20,415 bases of DNA, taken from NCBI GenBank assembly GCA_905221605.1, contig CAJNDS010002730.1, positions 281,001-301,415 on the forward strand, in the 5' to 3' direction. Of the stretch, positions 1-7,439 are shown piece after piece (positions within the stretch are counted from its first letter, which is position 1; each line of letters opens with the position of its first letter). The notes below the pieces were generated by a model. The model was not told where the DNA came from, made no database searches, and saw only the letters and a program-made list of their open reading frames with translations. The position numbers and the translations under genes are program-made. This stretch comes from Symbiodinium natans (taxonomy: Eukaryota > Sar > Dinophyceae > Suessiales > Symbiodiniaceae).

Positions 1-1
1 C

Positions 2-82
2 TGCAGCCAGGACAACCCTGATGCGGCCTTGATTCAAAAGGGCCTTTTTCAGGCCGGTCTTGCCTTCTGGTGTAGGTTTGGG
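2..82 (+). CDS. Partial exon, unrecognised gene (enters from the left edge)
   Basis: The + strand is open from base 2 and reads CSQDNPDAALIQKGL and on to about position 82, where it meets TTTAGGG-type DNA. Two ends are possible. By the direct-repeat rule seen in the globin gene, the exon would stop at 19, with a GA donor: GATG at 20-23 is repeated as GATG just after the AG at 247-248. It would then join the exon at 249 in frame as NP-DERALK. The other choice is a donor near 81, where the frame also holds if a G is kept. I recognise no family. Confidence 0.45.
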
Positions 83-248
83 GTTTAGTGTTTACGGTTT
101 AGGGTTTAGTGCAGCTGAAGATTACTTTCCAACCCCAGGACAAGCCCCACAGTCTTCTTCCCACCAAAGCACTTGAGAACTCGCATAAGTACTTTTACTC
201 CGCGCCTTATGGATGCTGCATTAAAATTTTAAACCTCCCCCTTTGCAG

Positions 249-428
249 GATGAACGCGCGCTCAAAGCCTTCCCGTGCGAAACACAGCTAGCAAAGCAAA
301 TCGGCTTCAGAATGGTTCAAGGGCTGACGCCCGAAGGACCCACCAAAGTTCAGGCGACACTGGACAGGTTCCAAGGTGTTGCAGCAATGTGGCTCCAAAG
401 CGCTGCCCCAGCGAGTTCCCCTGAATAG
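249..428 (+). CDS. Exon of an unrecognised gene
   Basis: The acceptor TTTGCAG is followed by an open frame starting DERALKAFPCETQLAKQIGF and running to TAG at 426-428. The amino-acid mix (a helical stretch with QATLDRF and AAMWLQS) is protein-like, and the frame is compatible with the exon at the left edge. Whether the stop is really used, or an intron starts shortly before it, is open. The segment TGTGGCTCC near 389 recurs near 509 at the start of the next open island. Family not recognised. Confidence 0.5.
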   Translation, partial: DERALKAFPCETQLAKQIGFRMVQGLTPEGPTKVQATLDRFQGVAAMWLQSAAPASSPE

Positions 429-488
429 TTTAATACCTTGAGCCCCTTTGTTTTGTTGCATGATGACAAACTGAAACCGATGCAAAAG

Positions 489-615
489 GCCGAAGCAGCA
501 AGCGGCTGTGGCTCCCAAGGGCAAACTCAAAGGTGCAGACCCCGGCCCGCACGCCTTCCACTACGCCAAAAAAGACACACGCCTGATTGCTGTTGTAATG
601 GTAAATTCAATTTGA
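489..615 (+). CDS. Candidate exon, unrecognised
   Basis: After AAAAG at 484-488 two frames are open. The frame containing VAPKGKLKGADPGPHAFHY, ending at TGA 613-615, looks most protein-like: basic, with a Gly/Pro turn and HAFHYAKKD. A second frame from the same acceptor runs to TAG near 632. The exon may continue the gene at 249-428, but the junction cannot be fixed by eye. Confidence 0.3.
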
Positions 616-885
616 TGAAAAATTCAAAGTAGTAAATAGTTCTGGTTATACCCAAGAGCAAACCCAAGGGTTAAGACCTCGGGCCCTACGAGAAAGGAGT
701 CCCTTCACGTTCGGGACAGGAGGGAAAGAAAGGCACGTGAAACATGGGCAAGTCGTCTTCAGCCGTCCTCGCTCGTCTCCAAGCGTGGCCCGACGCTGGG
801 AGTTGCAGAGCAGCATCTAAACACAAAGGATGGCTGTTACAGTGGGGTTTAGGAGTTTGTTCCTGTGTTCCTGTATTCATCTCAG

Positions 886-1037
886 GCACTGCCAGCACCA
901 CCACAACACCACGTGCAAAAAAACGAAGCCCCTGAGACCAGTGAACCTCACAGAGTCCTGGCTTCCAAGCTAAGAGATTTAGAGTTTGCCCTGAAGTCTG
1001 AAGGCCTGAAGAAGAGCAGCTCAGCATGCAGTTCAGG
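886..1037 (+). CDS. Exon of an unrecognised gene
   Basis: The acceptor CTCAG (881-885) opens a frame starting ALPAPPQHHVQKNEAP, with a charged helical part RVLASKLRDLEFALKSEGL. It ends at a canonical donor, GG followed by GTAAGC at 1038. Phase 2 at this donor fits exactly with the next acceptor at 1088, giving SSG-IINNID. This is one of the few junctions in the window that is plainly GT-AG without boundary direct repeats. An upstream ATG at 744 (MGKSSSAVLARL, with a possible myristoylation-like start) could belong to a first exon, but its junction is unclear. Confidence 0.6.
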
Positions 1038-1088
1038 GTAAGCCCAAAACGACATTCGTACGTATTCGTACTGTTCTTCTTTGGACAG

Positions 1089-1152
1089 GATCATCAACAA
1101 CATAGATGCACAACACTGGGGCCCTATAGTAGAACTCGAAGAGTATCTATGA
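1089..1152 (+). CDS. Exon of the same unrecognised gene
   Basis: It follows TTGGACAG and reads G-IINNIDAQHWGPIVELEEYL before TGA at 1150-1152. Spliced to the exon ending at 1037 by a standard GT-AG intron of 51 nt, the frame is kept. Just downstream a 25-nt stretch around GAGTATCTATG, TGTTGGTG is directly repeated (near 1141 and 1167). The real 3' junction lies in that repeat and I cannot place it. Confidence 0.5.
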
Positions 1153-1201
1153 TGTTGGTGTACTAAGAGTATCTATGCTGTTGGTGCACTCTACTCTCTA
1201 G

Positions 1202-1266
1202 AAAGCCTTCTTCCGGCGGGAGGCTTTTGACAGGATGCCGCCGGAGAAGCTGGCCAAGCTGCGTGG
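1202..1266 (+). CDS. Exon of the same unrecognised gene
   Basis: The acceptor TCTCTAG is followed by KAFFRREAFDRMPPEKLAKL and a likely donor at GTGCAA (1267). The peptide is strongly protein-like, and with the previous exon it would read EEYL-KAFFRREAF. After the donor the sequence turns into TTTAGGG repeats. No family assigned. Confidence 0.5.
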
Positions 1267-1277
1267 GTGCAAAAGGG

Positions 1278-1308
1278 AATTAGGGTTTAGGGTTTAGGGT
1301 TTAGGGTA
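1278..1308 (+). repeat. Telomere-type repeat tract
   Basis: Four head-to-tail TTTAGGG units start about a dozen bases after the exon at 1202-1266, so the tract lies near the start of an intron. Confidence 0.9.
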
Positions 1309-1336
1309 ACCTTCTTGTTGGGGCATTATGGGGTCG

Positions 1337-1480
1337 ATATGGGGGTTTACGAAAAATCAGGGACCCCTAAAATACACACCCAAATGGTGGGATCCCCTTA
1401 GAATAAGGACCCCAGTAAGGTGCCCCTAATTTTGGAAATCCTTATATGGACCAGGGTTTATATTACTGTTATTGGTGAGC
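1337..1480. mobile_element. Inverted-repeat element family C, copy 1
   Basis: It starts ATATGGGGGTTTACGA and ends with a degenerate inverse (GGAAATCCTTATATGG). Between them lies the family's signature order: GGGACCCCTAAAATAC, CCCAAATGGTGGGATCCCC, AAGGACCCC, AGTAAGGTGCCCC. The same order is seen at 2952, 3343, 16280 and 17393. Confidence 0.6.
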
Positions 1481-2036
1481 GTATATGAGGGTCCTTGTTT
1501 ATATTGGTGAGTGTATATATGGAGTGTCCTTTCGGGGATACAAGGAATATAAGCTCTACTTATGGCATGGGGAATGAGGATACAAGGTCTTCAAGGTCTT
1601 TGGCATGTTGACCGGAAAGTCTTTCGCATCTAGCTGTTTCGTAAGTCTTCCAGAGACCAGAAGCCCTACCTTTCATTGTGCTGCCCAAAGCTTTCAGGGG
1701 TTAGGCACAGAATCCTTGTGAAAATCGGGTGGAGGGGTTCGCGTTTCCCATAAGGCTACGAATACAGAAGATTCTTACGGTTTGGAGCGCCTTGGCAATT
1801 CAAAGATCCTTATAGATGAGCTGCATATAAAGGGCAGTTAACAGAAGAGCGAGGGCACACCAAGAAACCCCGAAACCTTAGCCAATCCTCACCCCCTGGC
1901 CCCAACCCCAAGCCGCTAGAGCCATCCAAAGCCCTTGGGTTTAGGGTTTGGGGTTTAGGGTTTGGGGTTGAGGGTTTGGGGTGTTGAGGCTTGAGGGTTG
2001 AGGGTCACTTCACTTAGGCTAATGGTGATGTTCGGA
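1481..2036. other. Stretch without a recognised gene
   Basis: AT-richer DNA holding a short direct repeat (TATTGGTGAG..GTATAT at about 1470 and 1504) and degenerate TTTAGGG/TTTGGGG repeats at 1937-2002. I see no frame with exon character. Confidence 0.5.
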
Positions 2037-2091
2037 CCTCGGGCGAAATCGACGCCCTCGTCGGAGGCCTTGGGGAGGGTGTGGGACGAAA
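2037..2091 (+). CDS. Candidate short exon
   Basis: A GC-rich island reads RAKSTPSSEALGRVWDE and is followed by GTAACC, a possible donor. It is short, so support is limited to composition and the donor. Confidence 0.3.
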
Positions 2092-2178
2092 GTAACCTAC
2101 TTTTTTAATCTGTCGTATCAAGCTCTGTAAAGTTCAGTGTTTCTAAGGGCTGGTTGAACGCTAGGGCATCAAAAGCAG

Positions 2179-2317
2179 GGGCCAGGTGCTTCACAAAAAA
2201 GTGCTTGATGCTAGGAACTCCACATGCTCAGCAGACTTGATCCGATGCCTTCATCATGTTCACTGCAAGCGGGAGGTTGCCTACACTCCTGATGTATGGC
2301 ACCTCGCCCCCCATAAC
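2179..2317 (+). CDS. Exon of an unrecognised gene
   Basis: The acceptor AAAAGCAG opens a frame reading GQVLHKKVLDARNSTCSADL and on through LHHVHCKREVAYTPDVWHL to AAC. It is followed by a textbook donor, GTAAGT, at 2318. The frame has no stop over 44 codons. Several His and Cys residues are present, but I see no complete metal-binding motif. Function unknown. Confidence 0.55.
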
Positions 2318-2523
2318 GTAAGTCAGGAACTCCCCACCCGACACCAGCCAAGATTGCTAGTACCTTCGTGGAGGGCCCGACCTACGTTCCATCCATTGCA
2401 AACAAAGCCATAATCACGAAAGCTAGCGTAGCTAGGCTTGGGTTAGTCTCTGCGTTGGTAGGGGACCAACCCCGTTGAAGGAAAAGGGGGGGAGCAGTCT
2501 TGAATCTGTCAAGAGATTTTGCA

Positions 2524-2524
<1 letters not shown>

Positions 2525-2557
<33 letters not shown>
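2525..2557 (+). repeat. Homopolymer run of 33 G
   Basis: An uninterrupted G tract. It is followed by a G/T-rich stretch to about 2745 (GTGGTGGTGG-type), which creates spurious Gly- or Val-rich reading frames. Confidence 0.95.
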
Positions 2558-2560
<3 letters not shown>

Positions 2561-2899
2561 AAAAAATGAGGGGGGGATGGGTGGCGATAGTGCGCAGTCG
2601 TTGCGTTATGGATCGCGCTCGCCTAGGGATTGTGGTCGTGGTGGAGTGTGGAGTGCGGTGTTCTGTGGTGGTGGTTATGGTGTTGCTGCGTGGTTGGAGT
2701 GTGGATGTCTGTTGTGGCGGCGGCGGTGGTGGTGGTGGTGGGCGGTGTGTCTAATCCATATGGGCATCTTTCCAGGCTAGCTTTCGTCGTCCTCGGCTGT
2801 GCCCCTCAAGCGTACAACTGATGGCAAGACGCTCGCAAAAAGCCTCGCTACACCCTGGACAGAATAATATCCCACCAAATCCCGCGCAGCCTTCCGTAG

Positions 2900-3097
2900 G
2901 AGGTGGAGGAGTTTCATGCACTCTGCCAAGAGATTCAGGCCGTCTGTTGCAATATGGGGGTTTACGATAATAAGGAGCCTCGAGTACAGACCCCCAAATA
3001 GCAGGATTCCCTTGTAACAAGGACTCCACTGAGGTACCCCTAATATCGGAAACCCCCATATGAGGAGAGGATCTTAAGGCTTCTGAAGGCTTTCTAA
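2900..3097 (+). CDS. Two exon pieces interrupted by a family C element
   Basis: The left piece reads EVEEFHALCQ after CCGTAG. The right piece reads ERILRLLKAF from 3065 to TAA at 3095-3097. They are separated by an inverted-repeat element (about 2952-3061). A junction consistent with the globin-gene rule takes a GA donor at 2930 (GAGA) and AG at 3063-3064, followed by the same GAGA. The frame is then kept as ALCQ-ERILRLL. A longer left exon reaching TGC at 2950 is also open. Confidence 0.45.
2952..3061. mobile_element. Inverted-repeat element family C, copy 2 (best preserved)
   Basis: The left end ATATGGGGGTTTACGATA and right end TATCGGAAACCCCCATAT are inverse complements over 18 nt with one mismatch. 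The interior carries ACAGACCCCCAAATAGCAGGATTCCCTT-type sequence shared with the other copies. It sits between two coding pieces, so it behaves as an intron or part of one. Confidence 0.75.
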
Positions 3098-3115
3098 GAG
3101 ATGACACGATTCGGC

Positions 3116-3135
3116 GGGGGGGGGGGGGGGGGGGG
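3116..3135 (+). repeat. Homopolymer run of 20 G
   Basis: An uninterrupted G tract directly preceding a TTTAGGG-type tract. Confidence 0.95.
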
Positions 3136-3139
3136 AGTT

Positions 3140-3214
3140 TAGGGTTCAGGGTTTAGGGTTTTGTGTTTAGGGTTTAGGGTTTAGGGTTTCGGGTTTAGGG
3201 TTTAGGGTTTAGGG
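3140..3214 (+). repeat. Degenerate telomere-type tract
   Basis: Ten or so TTTAGGG-like units with variants (TTCAGGG, TTTCGGG, TTGTGTTTAGGG). Confidence 0.9.
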
Positions 3215-3235
3215 TGTTGTGGGCATGTTAAGGCT

Positions 3236-3300
3236 CAGGGCTGCAGAGTCCCCCCTCCCCTGGAAGCCCCCCAATCTTGGCGAGCGCTTCATGTTTGGCT
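3236..3300 (+). CDS. Candidate exon
   Basis: The frame RAAESPLPWKPPNLGERFMF is open and exon-like in composition, and lies just 5' of a family C copy. Its left end may be at AG near 3233. Weak evidence only. Confidence 0.3.
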
Positions 3301-3342
3301 TCGGGCTTGAGCCGAGGGTTTGGGTAGGAAGGTTGAGTTGGG

Positions 3343-3450
3343 GCTATACGAAAATTGGGGGTACCCGATGTAGATCCCCAAATACTAGGATCCCCTTGTA
3401 ATACGGACCCGAATAAGATACCCCGAACTTTCGAAAACCCTAAGAGGAAC
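3343..3450. mobile_element. Inverted-repeat element family C, copy 3 (degenerate)
   Basis: The order GGGGCTATACGAAAATTGGGG, GATCCCCAAATACTAGGATCCCCTTGTAA, GGACCC, AAGATACCCCGAACTTTCGAAAACCC matches the other copies. The terminal ATAT is eroded. Confidence 0.6.
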
Positions 3451-3454
3451 TTCA

Positions 3455-3522
3455 GCTCTGGAGCATGAGCATGCCGCGACAAGCCAAGATCTACAGAGAT
3501 CGAAGTCCGGGATTGTGGATGC
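3455..3522 (+). CDS. Candidate exon directly after a family C copy
   Basis: ALEHEHAATSQDLQRSKSGI is one open frame. A second frame beginning ELQLWSMSMPRQAKIYRDR is also open, so the frame is uncertain. The position right after the element mirrors the arrangement at 2900-3097. Confidence 0.3.
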
Positions 3523-3551
3523 TTGGGGTTTAAGGGTTGGTGGGGGTGTTC

Positions 3552-3647
3552 CTGCATCTGCTTAAGTTTGCGCGGGCACTCGCCAAAGGTTCCATTCTGG
3601 AGCGTCGGGGGAGCCAATTGGCTCCATGTTCAGTCCAGTCTCAATGA
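3552..3647 (+). CDS. Candidate exon
   Basis: The frame LHLLKFARALAKGSILERRG runs to TGA at 3645-3647. The peptide is amphipathic and protein-like. No splice site can be chosen with certainty, and no family is recognised. Confidence 0.4.
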   Translation: MHLLKFARALAKGSILERRGSQLAPCSVQSQ

Positions 3648-3663
3648 AGCTTGAGGTGTCCTG

Positions 3664-3712
3664 CCCTAAACCCTAAACCCTAAACCCTAAACCCTAAACC
3701 CTAAACCCTAAA
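3664..3712 (-). repeat. Telomere-type tract (CCCTAAA orientation)
   Basis: Seven head-to-tail CCCTAAA units, opposite in orientation to the tract at 3140. Confidence 0.95.
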
Positions 3713-4890
3713 CCACGTGGTGGGGGCCAATATTCGGAACGTAGGGCTTGCGGTTGCAGGGTAAACCGGCATATGAGGAAATCAAGAAGGGAATCAAAGG
3801 AACCCCCTCGGTAGTTCTCCAACGACGTCCCGGCATCAAGGCATCAAGCCTAAACCCAAACGAAGATGCTGGGCGTGGAGCCGACCCCGAACGGATAGGT
3901 TGGGTGGCAGGGTTTAGGGTTTAGGGTTTAGGCTTTAGGGTTTAGGCTTTAGGGTTTAGGCTTTAGGGTTTAGGGTTTAGGGTTCACACACCCTGAAGCA
4001 AGACGCTTGCTGCCCCGAAGAAGCGGTCAGGTGGAATACCCAACCCCAACAGATGCTGGGTAAGGAGCTTTAACCTTAACTTAAAAGGACAGGTTGGGTG
4101 ACAACCGGTTGGGAGGACAAGCCCCACCCCTGAAAGGTGATGTGGCGGAGAACCCTAGACAGGAGAGATCATGTCGGCTGGCAAACCTTAAGTCCTAACA
4201 ATATACCCGTGGGTGGCAAACCCCGAACCGTAAGAATCAATGTGTGGGAGCCCTAAACCCTAAACCCTAAACCCCAAACCCTAAAAAAGATGCTGGGTGT
4301 GGAGCCCGAGACCTTGAAAGGACAGTTTAACTACATACGTGGAAATCAGCAAGCCCTAAACCCTAAACCCCAAACCCTAAACCCTAAACCCTAAGCCCTA
4401 AACCATCGAAGGGCACCGGGTGAGTGGGGACGAATGGCCCTGAAGAAGGGATGTTGGTCTGTATCAACGCCCTTAAGTCGAAAAGGACCGGGCAAGACCC
4501 TAAACACGAAAATCACTAAGGTTGCTCAAGGAAAAGATGTCAGGCACAAGCCCTTAAGCTTGGCACCCCATTGAAGTATCATGCCGGAAATTCGGCAACC
4601 AGGGTTTCCGGAGATCGGGATAGACCGGGGAACCCTAAACCCTAAACCCTAAACCCTAAACCCTAAACCCTAAACCCTAAACCCTAAACCCTAAACGGCA
4701 GGGTTTTGCCGGCTGTCACACCTGGATGTTTGGCGGGGGCCGAACGATGACAGTTACAAGGATGCGAACCATGTGCCGCCAAGCAAGTCCAAACCCTGAA
4801 CTTTTGTTCAGAAAGCCTAAACCCTAAACCCTGAACCCTGAACCCTAAACCCAAACCCGAAGCCCCTTGGCATTTGCAATGACCCCTGCC
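3713..4890. repeat. Telomeric tracts alternating with a degenerate longer repeat; no gene seen
   Basis: TTTAGGG/CCCTAAA tracts at about 3908-3984, 4253-4284, 4355-4404, 4632-4694 and 4816-4850 alternate with a degenerate unit starting AGATGCTGGG, then GTGGAGCC and GGACAGGTTGGGTG (copies near 3863, 4049 and 4287, with weaker ones near 4446 and 4532). I find no frame with convincing exon character in this interval. Confidence 0.6.
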
Positions 4891-4896
4891 CGGTAG

Positions 4897-4959
4897 GCCC
4901 TGATGCCGGCCGACGCCGCCGAGCGCATGCAGCAGAGCAGCAGCCGCCTGGAGGAATGA
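4897..4959 (+). CDS. Candidate exon
   Basis: The acceptor CGGTAG is followed by ALMPADAAERMQQSSSRLEE and TGA at 4957-4959. It is short but protein-like. CCCTAAA tracts flank it on both sides, at 4816-4850 and 4977-5036. Confidence 0.4.
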   Translation, partial: ALMPADAAERMQQSSSRLEE

Positions 4960-4976
4960 TCTTCCGCTGTGTAGCA

Positions 4977-5036
4977 CTAAACCCTAAACCCTAAACCCTA
5001 AACCCTAAACCCTAAACCCTAAACCCTAAACCCTAA
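4977..5036 (-). repeat. Telomere-type tract (CCCTAAA orientation)
   Basis: Eight consecutive CCCTAAA units. Confidence 0.95.
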
Positions 5037-5105
5037 GACCGAACCCGCGTTTCGGTTGGCCCATGTCGATACCTGTTGAATTTTCCTTTTGGGGACTTTG
5101 GGGCG

Positions 5106-5258
5106 GTTTAGGGTTAGGGTTTAGGGTTGTAGGTTTTAGGGTTTTAGGGTTTTAGGGTTTTAGGGTTTTAGGGTTTTAGGGTTTTAGGGTTTTAGGGTTT
5201 TAGGGTTTTAGGGTTTTAGGGTTTTAGGGTTTTAGGGTTTTAGGGTTTTAGGGTTTTA
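5106..5258 (+). repeat. Octamer telomere-like array (TTTTAGGG)n
   Basis: After a short heptamer start, some 14 consecutive units carry one extra T (TTTTAGGG). Elsewhere in the window the unit is the heptamer TTTAGGG. Confidence 0.95.
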
Positions 5259-5402
5259 GGCTTTAAGCTTTAGGCTTTAGACTTTAGGCTTTAAGCTTTA
5301 GGCTTTAGGCCTTAGGCTTTAGGCTTTAGGCTTTAGGCTTTAGGCTTTAGGCTTTAAGCTTTAGGCTTTAGGCCTTAGGCTTTAGGCTTTAGGCTTTAGG
5401 GT
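5259..5402 (+). repeat. Variant heptamer array (TTTAGGC / TTTAAGC)
   Basis: About 20 units of CTTTAGG with interspersed CTTTAAG and CCTTAGG variants, directly adjoining the octamer array. A higher-order pattern of about 70 nt (AAGCTTTAGGCTTTAGGCCTTAGG..) occurs twice. Confidence 0.95.
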
Positions 5403-5477
5403 TGGGATGCATCCTTGAGGAAACCATCATCGTTCCCTCTGTTAGAGGTAGTGCCAGTGGCATGCATTGCCCCGAAG

Positions 5478-5640
5478 AATCCCCTCCCCTAAATCCCTTC
5501 CCCTAATATTACACTACCCGAACTACCCCCTAGTATTGAATACCCCTGCCCCCCCCCCATATACTATAAAAATACTCTACTGGGAGTATTTAATATTCCG
5601 GGTTGGTGGGGTTTTAATACTAGGGGGGGAGGGGGATTAA
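5478..5640. mobile_element. Fold-back (inverted repeat) element
   Basis: The left arm starts AATCCCCTCCCC and includes CCCCCTAGTATTGAATACCCC. The right arm includes GGGGTTTTAATACTAGGGGG and ends GAGGGGGATT; these pair as inverse complements. The centre contains a perfect inner hairpin, AAATACTC and GAGTATTT around a short loop. No coding capacity. It could be a small non-autonomous transposon or simply a strong hairpin. Confidence 0.65.
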
Positions 5641-5718
5641 CAACAACCAAGGGGGGGATTGCGGCGGTGACGTAAACATGGTGGCAAGCACCAAAGGTGG
5701 CAAAATGTGGCAAATGTC

Positions 5719-5842
5719 TAAACCCTAAACCTTCAACCCCAAACCCCAAGCCCTAAACCCCAAACCCTAAACCCGAAGCCCCAAACCTTAAACCCCAAAC
5801 CCTAAACCCTAAACCCCAAACCCTAAAACCCTGAACCCTAGC
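5719..5842 (-). repeat. Degenerate telomere-type tract
   Basis: CCCTAAA units mixed with CCCCAAA, CCTTAAA and CCCGAAG variants. Confidence 0.9.
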
Positions 5843-5844
5843 AG

Positions 5845-5940
5845 GCTTAAGGAGTTCCTTGCTGCAGTCGCCAGTTTCCATGCAACTGTACCGGGCCTAC
5901 GCACTGAGCCTCCTGCAAGTATCCATGCTTCAACGCCGAA
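5845..5940 (+). CDS. Exon of an unrecognised gene
   Basis: The acceptor CTAGCAG at 5838-5844 opens a frame reading LKEFLAAVASFHATVPGLRT and on through EPPASIHASTPK, directly abutting CCCTAAA repeats on the right. The flanks on both sides are telomere-type repeat, so the exon appears as a unique island between two repeat tracts. Confidence 0.5.
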
Positions 5941-5978
5941 ACCCTAAACCCTAAACCCTAAACCCTAAACCCTAAACC
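5940..5978 (-). repeat. Telomere-type tract
   Basis: Five to six CCCTAAA units between two exon islands. Confidence 0.95.
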
Positions 5979-6032
5979 CCGTTTTCTGTTTACTTGCGTT
6001 TCCTCCTCGGTGTCGAAGCCCCCGGTTCCAAG

Positions 6033-6088
6033 GCAACTTCCTGGAGGGCGTAATGTCCGCCATGCCAGGCAGCAGAGACTTGCAAGCG
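6033..6088 (+). CDS. Exon of an unrecognised gene
   Basis: It reads NFLEGVMSAMPGSRDLQA and ends GCG immediately before GTTTAGGG, so the telomeric repeat itself would supply the GT donor. A second open frame covers the same bases. The acceptor is probably AAG at 6030-6032. Confidence 0.4.
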
Positions 6089-6182
6089 GTTTAGGGTTTC
6101 GGGCTGAGGGTTTAGGGTTTAGGGTTTAGGGTTTAGGGTTTAGGGTTTAGGGTTTAGGGTTTAGGGTTTAGGGTTTAGGTTT
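6089..6182 (+). repeat. Telomere-type tract
   Basis: About 12 TTTAGGG units beginning at the exon edge, with two degenerate units first. Confidence 0.95.
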
Positions 6183-6203
6183 AGCAGGGCGGGCAATTCT
6201 ACC

Positions 6204-6303
6204 CTGTAACCCCCTTAAACAGGCCCTTTATAGGGTTCATTATGGGTACTTTTGGGGTTCTAACCCTATAACCCCCCTTAAACAGGCCCTGGATTATAGG
6301 GCC
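6204..6303. repeat. Duplicated palindromic segment
   Basis: CTGTAACCCCCTTAAACAGG at 6204 and CTATAACCCCCCTTAAACAGG at 6266 are near-identical. Each is followed by CCCT and a TATAGGG palindromic tail. They look like remnants of a small repeat family. The minus strand of this part is open and translates the repeat as a GLFKG-type peptide, which I do not take as a gene. Confidence 0.5.
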
Positions 6304-6603
6304 TAATAGGCCACCCTGGAAGGGCGGACCATTTTGTGCCACAACTTTGCAGAAGGCCAGGTATGGAGTGCACTCAAGGTCCTGGACCCCTGGATCTAGC
6401 AGAATGTTTCTCAAAGTTGTGTTGAGTTCGGTCCTTTCGGCATCACAATCAGAAAGCTGTTCCGAAACATAAGGGAAACATGACCGAAGATAAAACACAC
6501 AGGTGCAGCAAGAATATAAACTACAACGGTATGTCGAGCGCGATGTGTATTTACCCACTGTAGCGTCAGGTCTTCCGAAGGCCCACAATATTATTCTTCT
6601 TTA

Positions 6604-6914
6604 GTGGATGTTGAAGGGCACTTAGAGCTCCCACACGACGACCCACCCCGGCCCCTCCCTCCCCCCTCCCCCCCTTGCCCCGCGCTCTTCCCCCCCTCAA
6701 CCCACGATGCTTGGGACTTCTTTTGCAATCAGGGGCCCTGCCGCCCAGTAATCCTGGCACAAACAAAAGCTGCGCATTTGGGTAGTTGCACACATGGCAT
6801 TCAACTTTCAATAGCCTTGCCCAACCAGCAGGCGCTGACATTACGCCGCAGTCCATCACCAAAGCCAGTCCTGACGCCACGGCGTGAACGCCACAAGCCG
6901 GCAAACGTCCAGAG
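6604..6914 (+). CDS. Exon(s) of an unrecognised basic protein
   Basis: One frame is open across the whole stretch and ends in a clear exon 3' part, LRRSPSPKPVLTPRRERHKP followed by ANVQ and a good donor, GTAAAC, at 6915. The left part is Pro-rich (C-rich DNA at 6645-6700) and may be intron. The Arg/Ser/Pro-rich tail suggests a disordered, nucleic-acid-facing or phospho-regulated region; this is inference. Confidence 0.45.
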
Positions 6915-7068
6915 GTAAACCTCCTCCAAGTTTTAGCATTGTCCAGCTTTTGCAGAAGGGGCTTCCCACGGCCCCATCCTCTAAAACCTATAGAGCTTAG
7001 CCCACAGCCGTTGAACCTGCAATCCCCAGAGCCTCAACCTCCAACCCCTAAACCCTAAACCCCTTGCG

Positions 7069-7155
7069 AAGCTTTTCAATGCCATCCCTAGTGGCCAGAG
7101 TGCAAAGAAGCACGCTGGGCTTCGACGGCGGATTCTGACTCGGAGAAGACTTAAC
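7069..7155 (+). CDS. Exon of an unrecognised basic protein
   Basis: The frame KLFNAIPSGQSAKKHAGLRR continues RILTRRRLN and is followed by GTTTTAGGG, i.e. a GT donor formed by the telomeric-type repeat. It is strongly basic, like the exon ending at 6914, so both may belong to one gene. Confidence 0.5.
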
Positions 7156-7316
7156 GTTTTAGGGTGTAGGGTTTAGGGTTTAGGGTTTAAGGTTCATTTT
7201 CCGGATTTCTCCTTCAAATCCTCAAGTTGAGTGTTCAAGGTATGGGGTTCAGCAAAGCTTGCCAGTTCTTAGGATGAAGGAGTGCCGCCGTCCGTTTTTT
7301 AACCGGTGTTTGCCAG

Positions 7317-7406
7317 GCTTCAGTAAGTGCTGCAGTACAGGCCCTGAAGCAAAGCCGACGGGCTGTTCTTGAGATTGCCGACGAAAAGGATGCTCAAGTG
7401 ATACGG
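7317..7406 (+). CDS. Exon of the same unrecognised gene
   Basis: The acceptor TTTGCCAG at 7309-7316 opens exactly 30 codons, ASVSAAVQALKQSRRAVLEI then ADEKDAQVIR. It ends at GTTTAGGG, where the repeat again supplies GT. The peptide is a regular amphipathic helix. The upstream stretch from 7190 is also open in another frame. Confidence 0.6.
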
Positions 7407-7439
7407 GTTTAGGGTTTAAGGTTTAGGGTTTAGGATACA

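Noticed and set aside
2475-2821. Gly-rich and Val/Trp-rich open frames after the poly-G run
   Set aside because: They exist only because of the 33-G run and GTG/GGT repeats; no splice sites or normal composition.
6199-6588. Minus-strand 129-codon frame including LSDCDAERTELNTTLRNILL
   Set aside because: The C-terminal third translates a duplicated palindromic repeat and neighbouring exons are on the + strand. The middle part is somewhat protein-like, so it stays a weak possibility.
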